Below, one piece after another: positions 28,986 to 36,112 of a stretch of 64,000 bases of DNA (positions within the stretch are counted from its first letter, which is position 1; every line of letters starts with the position of its first letter). The stretch is from Mycoplasmopsis lipofaciens ATCC 35015 (GTDB lineage: Bacteria > Bacillota_I > Bacilli_A > Mycoplasmatales > Metamycoplasmataceae). Under the pieces are notes generated by a model. The model ran no database searches. It saw only the letters and a program-made list of their open reading frames with translations, and was not told where the DNA came from. Made by a program: the position numbers and the translations under genes. The DNA is taken from NCBI RefSeq assembly GCF_000686585.1, contig NZ_JMKY01000004.1, positions 62,001 through 126,000 of the forward strand, written 5' to 3'.

Positions 28986-30212
28986 ATGAAAGAAAATAAC
29001 CTAATTTATAATGTAACGAATGATGTTGTTTCAATATGCCTTGATAAAATTTCAATTTCAAACATTTCAGGGAACATAATTAACAAAGAAACACTAGCAA
29101 AATATAGTAACAAAAACATAACAATTTGTGAAGGGGTTTTATTTCCTGAAGACTCATCTAAACTTTTTTATAATTTTAAGAAAAATATTCATATTTATGG
29201 AACTATAGACACTTCAAATGTAACTGATATGAGTGAGATGTTTAGTGATACTTCAAAAGCAAACCCCGACGTAAGTAAGTGGGATACTTCAAGTGTAACT
29301 AATATGAGCGGGATGTTTTATGGAGCAAAGGTTGCAAACCCTAACGTAAGTAATTGAGATACATCAAATGTAACTGATATGAGTTGAATGTTTAGTGGTA
29401 CTAAAAAAGCAAACCCCGACGTAAGTAAGTGGGATACTTCAAGTGTAACTGATATGAGTTCAATGTTTAGTGATGCTTCAAAAGCAAATCCTAACGTAAG
29501 TAATTGAGATACTTCCAAAGTAACTGATATGAGTGAGATGTTTAGTGATGCTAAAAAAGCAAACCCCGACGTAAGTAATTGAAACACTTCCAAAGTAACT
29601 GACATGAGTTCAATGTTTAGTGATGCTTCAAAAGCAAACCCCGACGTAAGTAATTGAAACACTTCAAGTGTAACTGATATGAGAGCAATGTTTTATAGAG
29701 CAAAGGTTGCAAACCCCGACGTAAGTAATTGAAACACTTCCAAAGTAACTAATATGAGTTCAATGTTTAGTGATGCTTCAAAAGCAAACCCTAACGTAAG
29801 TAATTGAGATACTTCCAAAGTAACTAATATGAGTTCAATGTTTCGTCATACTTCAAAAGCAAACCCTAACGTAAGTAATTGAGATACTTCCAAAGTAACT
29901 AATATGAGTTCAATGTTTAGCTTTACTTCAAAAGCAAACCCTAACGTAAGTAATTGAAACACTTCCAAAGTAACTGATATGAGTGAGATGTTTAGTCATA
30001 CTTCAAAAGCAAACCCTAACGTAAGTAATTGAGATACTTCCAAAGTAACTGATATGAGAGCAATGTTTTATAGAGCAAAGGTTGCAAACCCTAACGTAAG
30101 TAATTGAAACACTTCCAAAGTAACCAATATGGATGAAATGTTTTATGAGAGTTCGTTTGATAATGAAGAAATATTAGAAAAATGAAAAGACTTGCTTGCA
30201 GACAATAATTAA
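28986..30212 (+). CDS. DUF285 (BspA-like) tandem-repeat protein
   Basis: A 408-residue intact protein with about 74 unique N-terminal residues. Twelve 25-residue repeats follow (29208-30107) plus a degenerate thirteenth, with consensus 'NTSKVTDMSSMFSDASKANP' then 'NVSNW'. The 'W(D/N)TS.VT.M..MF' pattern defines the DUF285 lipoprotein-associated family, common in mycoplasma surface proteins. No signal peptide or lipobox is present at this N-terminus, so export is unclear; the gene could be a cassette that donates repeats to a secreted copy. Most repeat Trp codons are UGA; two are UGG. It is the cargo of cassette B. Confidence 0.85.
29208..30107 (+). repeat. 12 tandem 75-bp repeats
   Basis: Exact 75-bp periodicity with high identity between units. 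The variable positions cluster in the codons after GATATGAGT and ATGTTTAGT. Units 7 and 12 share the variant 'MRAMFYRAKVANP', which suggests internal duplication. Confidence 0.93.
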
Positions 30213-30239
30213 TTCTTAAATTTTAAAATGAAATGCACT

Positions 30240-30450
30240 ACCTAGTGATATAACAAAAACATACAAAGAAACAAAAACAAGAAATAGTCAACTTATACAA
30301 GTCTAGGTGATCTATGAATCAGATTGCGAAAATTTTAACGTAAGCATAAATTTGGTTAGATGAGTGTTAGAAAGCTATGAAATTCATAGAGACTTATTTT
30401 TTGAGAAACAAATGAATGAAAAATATAGTATAAAAATGAAAGTATAGGAA
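30240..30450 (+). pseudogene. Degenerate HTH (OrfA-like) transposase remnant
   Basis: In shifting frames the stretch reads 'TKKQKQEIVNLYKS', then 'SMNQIAKIL', then fragments around a Trp-rich turn. This resembles the N-terminal helix-turn-helix of IS3-type OrfA proteins. Stops and frameshifts break it. Too short to be sure. Confidence 0.3.
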
Positions 30451-30513
30451 AATGAAGGGGTGAATAAAAATGCAAGATCAGGAAAGGGTCTTGTATTTTT
30501 TATCGAAAAAAAT

Positions 30514-30581
30514 GAAAATCAGGAAGGAACCCTCCCTGAAACAAACTAAATAAATTATAAATTAGTTCCTTCCTAATTTTC
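30514..30581. terminator. Large inverted repeat downstream of the DUF285 gene
   Basis: A 17-bp stem with one mismatch, GAAAATCAGGAAGGAAC pairing with GTTCCTTCCTAATTTTC, around a 34-nt loop, followed by A/T-rich sequence and the IS end. It could terminate transcription leaving the cassette. Confidence 0.5.
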
Positions 30582-30600
30582 AAAAATTTTTGTTTTATCT

Positions 30601-30632
30601 GTTAAGTTCTCGGTTTTGTTTTACACTTCACA
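30601..30632 (-). mobile_element. Solitary IS end closing cassette B
   Basis: Read inward it begins TGTGAAGTGTAAAACAAAAC, inverted relative to the end at 28279. Together the two face outward and delimit 28279-30632. No transposase is attached. Confidence 0.7.
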
Positions 30633-30671
30633 CAGATGATATAAAAGAAAATTTTCTTCTTAGTATGTATA
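30632..30671. repeat. Right 40-bp direct repeat of IS cassette B
   Basis: Identical to 28239-28278. It is a detached copy of the 3' end of the RpiR-type gene, immediately followed by the ppa promoter. Confidence 0.82.
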
Positions 30672-30682
30672 GTTTTATTTAC

Positions 30683-30688
30683 TATAAT
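30683..30688 (+). promoter_or_regulatory. -10 box of ppa, near-leaderless
   Basis: TATAAT ends 9 nt before the ppa ATG and there is no Shine-Dalgarno sequence, so the 5' leader would be only about 0-3 nt. Confidence 0.55.
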
Positions 30689-30697
30689 TAGTAAGTT

Positions 30698-31252
30698 ATG
30701 TCAAAAATAGTAGAAATAAAAATAGAGATCCAAAAAGGATCTAACATTAAATATGAATACGATCGTGCTGACGGTCAAATTCATGTAGATAGAATTTTGA
30801 GAGGAGACTTTAAATATCCCGCTAATTATGGTTTTATCCCAAATGCTTTAGATTGAGATGGAGATGAGTTAGATGTATTATTATATTCAAACGAATCATT
30901 TATTCCTGGGGTAATGCTTAATGCTCGTATTATAGGTGCAATGAAAATGATTGATTCAGGCGAAACAGATACAAAATTAATTGCGGTTCATGCTGATGAT
31001 TATCGTTTAGATAATATAAAAAATATTGATGATTTGCCTGAGCCATTTTTAAAGAATATTGAAACATTTTTTAGCAATTATAAAAATTGAAAAAAACCTG
31101 GTTCAACAATTGTTCAAGGTTTTGAAAGTGAAAAATGAGCACTTGATGAATTAGAAGAATGCATAGATTTAATGAACAAATACGGAAAAATGCCTAAAAA
31201 AGAATTTGTTCAAAAAATGATGAAAGAGCATCCAGAAAAATACGAATTTTAA
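30698..31252 (+). CDS. ppa: Inorganic pyrophosphatase
   Basis: A 184-residue family I soluble pyrophosphatase that splits PPi to phosphate and pulls biosynthetic reactions forward. Seen: '[13 protein letters not shown]', '[31 protein letters not shown]', which contains the metal-binding DGDxLD, and the C-terminal '[22 protein letters not shown]'. UGA(Trp) occurs at three places. The length is normal. It is downstream of cassette B; its promoter is the first sequence after the right direct repeat. Confidence 0.96.
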
Positions 31253-31255
31253 TAT

Positions 31256-31287
31256 AAAAGGACATGTAAATATATGCATGTCCTTTT
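31256..31287 (+). terminator. ppa terminator
   Basis: An 11-bp perfect stem, AAAAGGACATG / CATGTCCTTTT, with a 10-nt loop, directly after the ppa stop; also suited to the convergent rbgA. Confidence 0.82.
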
Positions 31288-31313
31288 ATATATTTTAGAA
31301 AAACAAAAAATTA

Positions 31314-32168
31314 CTAGTCGTATGTGATACCTTTTAAATTTTTAACAAAATTAATAAAATGCAAATAAACTTTATCTAAATCATTCTTAATATTATATTT
31401 TAGGCCCATCGTATTAGCAACTTCAGTAAAAAAAGTATAAATATCGGAATCAGTTATATCGGTAAATTTATTAATTTTAATTTTGTAATAATTTTCTATT
31501 TTTTCAGGGTAATATTGAACTATCATTTTGTAAAAACTATTTGCAAGAAAACTTAGCGGAAAAATTTTGGTTTCAATAGAACCTATCATCGCAAGTTTTG
31601 TTGCAGCATTTTGATCAGTCAATTTAGGAATCAATATTCCAGGAGTATCCATAAAAAAGAAATTATCAATATTTACTCATTTTTTTACTCTTGTTACGCC
31701 GGGATAATTTGCAACTTTGAGTGATTTTTTTTGAGACATTAAATTAATCAGTGTACTTTTACCTGCATTAGGAATCCCTAAAACAAAAATTTTTATTTTA
31801 GAAGAAATAAAACCTTTTTCCTTATCTCTCATGACTTTTTCTTTAGTCATTTTTTTTATTTCTTGAAGAATTAATTTTCTACTTTTTGATTGTCTTAGGT
31901 CTAGTCATAACATTTTTTCATTTTGAAATCTTTTTTGTATTAAATCTTTTTTATTTCTATCCATTAAATCGCTTTTAGTTACAACAAATAATCTTGGTTT
32001 TTGTGGTGCAACACTATCAAAATCTTCATTGTAACTACTTATTGGACATCTTGCATCTAGAACAATTATAAAAACATCAGCTAAGGTGGCATTTTGTTTA
32101 ATTTCTCTAAATCCTTTTGCCATGTGACCTGGATATCAATTTATTAAAGTTTTTTCATTATCACTCAT
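31314..32168 (-). CDS. rbgA: Ribosome biogenesis GTPase YlqF/RbgA
   Basis: A 284-residue circularly permuted GTPase needed for late 50S assembly. The G motifs appear in permuted order: 'VVTKSDLMD' (G4), then 'VLGIPNAGKSTLINLMSQKKS' split as G1 (GIPNAGKS), then 'MDTPGIL' (G3). The N-terminal 'INWYPGHMAKGFREIK' is the RbgA signature. UGA(Trp) occurs at several sites. A good AGGGAG site precedes ATG 32168. It lies at the end of a compact minus-strand run with a coiled-coil protein and two RNA methyltransferases. Confidence 0.95.
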
Positions 32169-32176
32169 TTTTCTCC

Positions 32177-32416
32177 CTAATTTTGAATGTTTGTTTTCAT
32201 TTTTAATTCTAGAATGTCTTGATTTAATTTATTTATTTTATTTTGATACTCTGATTTATTTTTTTCAATAATATCTTTTAAAACAGCATTTTCATTTTCT
32301 AATTCAGAGTACATTTTTAATAAATCATCAATCTTTTTTTCAACTTCAATTGTTACATATCCATTAAATTCTCTATTAAATTCAATATTTAAAAATTTAT
32401 TTTTTTTATCTTTCAC
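32177..32416 (-). CDS. Small DivIVA/GpsB-like coiled-coil protein
   Basis: 79 residues. The pattern 'FNREFNGYVTIEVEKKIDDL' followed by 'YSELENENAVLKDII' matches the N-terminal DivIVA/GpsB motif (F..... GY...EVD.FL...... YE.L..EN..L). A continuous heptad coiled coil follows to the C-terminus. GpsB/DivIVA proteins bind membranes and coordinate division or wall enzymes in Firmicutes. In a wall-less cell the partner set must differ. The assignment is from pattern only. It lies 8 nt upstream of rbgA on the same strand. Confidence 0.6.
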   Translation of the reverse strand: MKDKKNKFLNIEFNREFNGYVTIEVEKKIDDLLKMYSELENENAVLKDIIEKNKSEYQNKINKLNQDILELKMKTNIQN

Positions 32417-32425
32417 ATTTACCTC

Positions 32426-33181
32426 TTAGTCTTTTTTATAGTTATTTTGGTTAATTTCATACATAATAATTGATCCAGCAATTGCAACATTAAGGCTTTC
32501 AAAGGAAATGGGTATATAAATTTTTAAATCTGCAAGATCTTCAATTTCTTTATTTATTCCATGCCCTTCATTTCCAAGCACTAATACAATTTTTTCAAAC
32601 TTAAATTCAATTTTATTCAATTCTTTTGACCCGGAGTTAATGGTAGCACAAATTATTTTATAACCATTTTCTTTTAATTTAGAAATTTCGGCAACAGTAT
32701 CATCAATTTTTCCTAAATATATATTAAATATTGAACCTTGTGTTGAATTAATTATTTTTGGTGTAAAAAAATTGTTTTTATTATATACAGCATCAAATTG
32801 AAATGCAGTAGCAGTTCTTATCAATGTGCCAATATTTCCAGGGTCTTGAACATTATCTAAAAATAAAATTTTATTATGTTGTTTTATAATTTGATTTTTT
32901 TTATAAACTCCTATAAGATTAAATGGATTTTTATAGCTACTGATTTTTTTTAATACATTATCGCTAATAATTATGGAGGTGTTAGAAATATAATTATTAT
33001 TTTCATTATATAACTCTAAGGAATATACTAACGATTTATGTTTTAAACTTTCGTAGTAAATGTTTATTCCTTCGCCTACAAATAAATCATTGTTTTTTTG
33101 ATTTTTTTGTATATTTAAAACTTCTTGAATTATTGGGTTTTTAATACTTGTAATAACATCTTTTCTATTAAATTTACTCAT
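32426..33181 (-). CDS. SpoU (TrmH/RlmB) family RNA 2'-O-methyltransferase
   Basis: A 251-residue SPOUT methyltransferase. The N-terminal substrate-binding domain begins 'SIKNPIIQEVLNIQKN' and contains 'FVGEGINIYYE'. The catalytic knot has 'ILFLDNVQDPGNIGTLIRTA', 'KIVLVLGNEGHGI' and 'IYIPISFESLNVAIAGSI', the three SpoU motifs. It methylates ribose 2'-OH in rRNA or tRNA; the exact target is undetermined. Its start overlaps the trmL stop by 8 nt. Confidence 0.92.
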   Translation of the reverse strand: MSKFNRKDVITSIKNPIIQEVLNIQKNQKNNDLFVGEGINIYYESLKHKSLVYSLELYNENNNYISNTSIIISDNVLKKISSYKNPFNLIGVYKKNQIIKQHNKILFLDNVQDPGNIGTLIRTATAFQFDAVYNKNNFFTPKIINSTQGSIFNIYLGKIDDTVAEISKLKENGYKIICATINSGSKELNKIEFKFEKIVLVLGNEGHGINKEIEDLADLKIYIPISFESLNVAIAGSIIMYEINQNNYKKD

Positions 33182-33701
33182 AATTAATTAAAAAATCTCT
33201 ACCTTTTTGAGTTTCAAACTTATTTAGATTTATAAAATTTAATTGTCTCATTATTTCAAAACCTACTATTGCCACACAATTAGCTAAATTAATGCTTCTC
33301 ATTTCGCTCACCATTGGAATTCTTAAACAATTTTTCAAATTATTTTTTAAGATATATTTATCAATACCAGTTGATTCTTTTCCAAACATTATTCATATTT
33401 CTTTATCATTAGAATAAATTTTTTGAAAATCAACATCACTATATGTATTTTGGCCATATCTTGTCAAGTAAAAAATATTTTTATTCTTATATTTTTTATA
33501 AAAATCTTGATATGAATCATGAATTTCATGTTGAATATCACTTAATAATCTACCTGCAGCAGGGCGAGATAAATATTTAGGATCTAAATCAAAACTTATG
33601 GGTTTAATTATATGTAGTTTCGCACCTAAAGCAAAACAAGTTCTTATTATGTTTCCTGTATTTGGCGGTATTTCTGGTTCAAAAAGTACTATATTTAACA
33701 T
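33174..33701 (-). CDS. trmL: tRNA (cytidine/uridine34-2'-O)-methyltransferase
   Basis: 175 residues, a minimal SPOUT protein of TrmL (YibK/CspR) length. Motifs: 'MLNIVLFEPEIPPNTGNIIRTC', split as PEIPPNTGNIIR (motif 1), 'IMFGKESTGI' (motif 2) and 'RIPMVSEMRSINLANCVAIV' (motif 3). It methylates the wobble ribose of tRNA-Leu isoacceptors in E. coli. The ATG follows AAGGAG. First gene of the run trmL, rlmB-like, DivIVA-like, rbgA. Confidence 0.92.
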
Positions 33702-34009
33702 ATTTTCTCCTTATATTTGAATATATTTACTTATTAATTATAAATTATTACTTACATTAATTTTTAGGTTGTACAAAAAATAAAAACTAAGTAGATAAAT
33801 TCTTGGTTTTTCAACACAAAATGAAACATTACAATTTATATCTTATTATTTTTCATTTATGATGAATTTTATATTAACTAACTAATGTTAATTTAAAAAT
33901 AATGATATTCAATTATTTAAAAAATCAAATTTAATTGTTATTAATTTGTCAATTTGAGATTACTATTTATAATATTAATAATAATGATAATTATAGTAGG
34001 AGGTTTAAA
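33702..34009. promoter_or_regulatory. Divergent intergenic region, rpoE promoter
   Basis: 308 AT-rich bases with no gene. A well-formed promoter for rpoE-fba is present: TTGTCA at 33946-33951, 16-nt spacer, TATAAT at 33968-33973. The ribosome site TAGGAGG follows 8 nt before the rpoE ATG. Confidence 0.65.
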
Positions 34010-34270
34010 ATGAAGACAATGTTAGATATTGTTGTCGAATATACTCTAAAAGAATGTTCAAACAATTATTATGTTGAATTTGATAAAATTTTTAATGAAG
34101 TCGAAACAGAATTAAAAAATAAATGAATGGAAGAAGCTGATTTAAAAGGAAAAAGTTATGACAAAATCAGAATTAACAAAATAGGCGAACTATATCGTTT
34201 GCTTACAGTGGATTCTCGCTTTATAAGAAATGAAGAAGGTTTATGATCTACTAGAACAGGTCTTAAATAA
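34010..34270 (+). CDS. rpoE: RNA polymerase delta subunit (HARE-HTH)
   Basis: 86 residues consisting almost only of the HARE-HTH domain: 'MLDIVVEYTLKECSNNYYVEF', then 'NKIGELYRLLTVDSRFIRNEEGLWSTRT'. This is the folded N-terminal half of Firmicute delta (RpoE), which binds RNA polymerase and affects promoter-complex stability and recycling. The acidic C-terminal tail seen in Bacillus is missing. It lies 11 nt upstream of fba and is transcribed with it. Confidence 0.85.
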
Positions 34271-34281
34271 AAGGAGTTATT

Positions 34282-35142
34282 ATGATTAAAAACGCGAAAA
34301 ATATGCTAAAAAAAGCAAAAAAAGGTAAATATGCAGTACCACATATCAATATCAATAATTTAGAATGAGCGAAAGCAGTTTTATTAACTGCTGAAGAAGA
34401 AAAATCACCAATTATTGTGGCAACAAGTGAAGGTGCAATTAAATATATGGGTGGAATGAATATAGTTGTTTCAATGGTAAAGGCAATGGTAAAAGATTAT
34501 AAAATAACCGTTCCTGTTGCTTTACATTTAGATCACGGTTCATATGAAGGTTGTTTAAATGCAATTAAAGCAGGATATACATCTATTATGTTTGATGGTT
34601 CACATCTTCCTTTTGAAGAAAATTATGAAAAAACACAACATTTAGTTAAATTAGCTAAAAAACACGATATGTCAATTGAAGCTGAAGTTGGAACTATTGG
34701 AGGCGAAGAAGATGGCATTATTGGATCTGGAGAATTTGCTGATCCAAGTGAAGCTAAACAAATGGCTGAATTAGGAATTGATGTTTTAGCAGCTGGAATT
34801 GGAAATATTCATGGACCATATCCTTCAACATGAAAATCATTAAATTTTGATAAATTGGTTGAAATTAGCAATGCAGCTGGAATTGGTATTGTTTTACATG
34901 GTGGCTCAGGAATTCCTACTGACCAAATACAAAAAGCAATTAGTTTAGGTGTTACAAAAATTAATGTTAATACAGAATTGCAACAAGCAAATCACAAAGC
35001 CTTAAGAGAATACGTTTTAGCTGGCGAAGATTTAAAAGGCAAAAATTTTGATCCTAGAAAACTATATGCTCCTGGTTATAAAGCAATGTGTGAAACAGTT
35101 AAACAAAAAATACATGAATTTGGATCACAAAATAAAGCTTAA
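34282..35142 (+). CDS. fba: Class II fructose-bisphosphate aldolase
   Basis: A 286-residue zinc-dependent glycolytic aldolase. Seen: 'KYAVPHININNLEW', 'VPVALHLDHGSYEGCLNAI' (Asp and zinc-His), 'SIEAEVGTIGGEED', 'GIGNIHGPYPSTWK' (zinc His) and 'GIVLHGGSGIPTDQI' (zinc His, phosphate site). The C-terminal 'KINVNTELQ' is typical. A strong AAGGAG site is present. It splits fructose-1,6-bisphosphate and joins the pentose products of the PTS operons to glycolysis. Confidence 0.96.
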
Positions 35143-35153
35143 TTTATACTTAT

Positions 35154-35174
35154 GTACCATTTTTGGTACTTTTT
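35154..35174 (+). terminator. fba terminator
   Basis: A 5-bp stem GTACC/GGTAC with a 6-nt loop and a T-run of six just after it. Confidence 0.7.
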
Positions 35175-35228
35175 TATTATTTTTTTTCAAATTCTAAATT
35201 AAATTTATTTTTCAATTAAATATAAAAT

Positions 35229-35780
35229 ATGAAATGAAAATTATTGAAAGGTATAAGTTTATTTTTATCTTTTTTAAGTTGCGGTTGCATCAATTCAAAT
35301 ACATTAAATTTTGAAACAAAAAAAGTAGAATGACCCTATTCGGTTATTGATGGTGATACAATAAAAATTAATAAAAATTTAAAGGTTAGATTATTTGGTA
35401 TTGATACGCCTGAAACTAGCAAATTGTTTGTAAAAAACGATTTAAGTAAATTAGAAAATTTTTATGCTTCAAAAGCAAAATCATTTATTAGAAGTATTAC
35501 TTATCAAAAACCTATTTCGCTAAAAAAGATATCCAATGATAAATATAATCGCTGAGTTTGTATTGTTTGATGTGACAATAAAGATTTATCAGAATTATTA
35601 ATATTAAACGGCTTAGCTAGAGTAAATTATGTTTCTTTAAATAAATTTTCTCCATACTGAATTAATGATTCAAAATTGAAGGGTTACATAAATAAATTGA
35701 AAAGCATTGAGCAAAGTATAAGACGAAAAAATATAGGAATTTGAAAATATAGCAATACTCTAATTTTTCATAAAAATTAA
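35229..35780 (+). CDS. Surface thermonuclease-like lipoprotein
   Basis: 183 residues. The in-frame ATG at 35229 gives MKWKLLKGISLFLSFLSC, a lipoprotein signal with Cys18, but only if UGA is Trp; a competing ATG in another frame leads nowhere. The mature part is an SNase/TNase domain: 'VIDGDTIKI', 'KVRLFGIDTPETSK' (catalytic Arg and Glu region), 'KAKSFIRSI', 'DKYNRWVCIV' and 'LSELLILNGLARV'. Membrane nucleases of this type cut host DNA or RNA so that mycoplasmas, which cannot make nucleotides de novo, can import precursors. Monocistronic; no terminator is clear. Confidence 0.88.
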
Positions 35781-35921
35781 TTTTATTAACTGTATTTATT
35801 TTTTATATCTATAAAATAGTTTCAATTGGTATTTTTTTAAAATAAAATGAAAAAAGAACTAAAAATTATGTTTTATGCTAAAATATAATCATTATTATCA
35901 ATATAAATAAGGATGGAAGCA

Positions 35922-35993
35922 ATGAGCAAAATCACATGCCTAAATATTAAGAGCATTATGAATTTCCCAAAGAAATTCTGATTTTGTTATTAA
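35922..35993 (+). CDS. Short 23-residue peptide ORF, possible leader peptide
   Basis: ATG follows AAGGATGG at 9-nt spacing. The peptide is MSKITCLNIKSI then MNFPKKFWFCY, with UGA as Trp, ending in TAA. It is basic and hydrophobic. Its promoter, ribosome site and following hairpin suggest it is really expressed. It could be a leader peptide in an attenuator for the downstream operon or an independent small peptide. No homologue is recognised. Confidence 0.4.
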
Positions 35994-36025
35994 TTTTCCA
36001 TTCTAGTTTCATACTAATTTTATAG

Positions 36026-36051
36026 GTGTGCTAGTTGGACTAGCACACTTT
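36026..36051 (+). terminator. Hairpin upstream of the PDxFFG gene
   Basis: A perfect 10-bp stem, GTGTGCTAGT / ACTAGCACAC, with loop TGG, followed by TTTAATTT. It is the strongest hairpin in this leader and sits between the short ORF and the giant gene. Confidence 0.7.
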
Positions 36052-36112
36052 AATTTATTTAGATGATTATATTTTTGGTAATAATATGCAATTAAAATAT
36101 GGAAGGAAACAT

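Larger units (their letters stand above)
35781..36112. promoter_or_regulatory. Leader region of the PDxFFG-opp operon
   Basis: 332 bases. TATAAT at 35884-35889 drives a short transcript containing a 23-codon reading frame (35922-35993) and an intrinsic-terminator-like hairpin (36026-36048). The remaining 64 bases before the large gene hold TAATAAT and TATG-rich sequence that may be a second promoter, and a GGAAGG ribosome site. Confidence 0.5.

Noticed and set aside
29318-29662. Minus-strand open frame inside the DUF285 array
   Set aside because: It is antisense to the 75-bp repeats, has no ribosome site and is explained by the plus-strand gene.
28239-30671. Site-specific integration (attL/attR) as the cause of the 40-bp repeats
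   Set aside because: No integrase or tRNA target is present, and the IS ends begin right at the repeat borders, which fits transposition better. A recombinase acting from elsewhere cannot be fully excluded.
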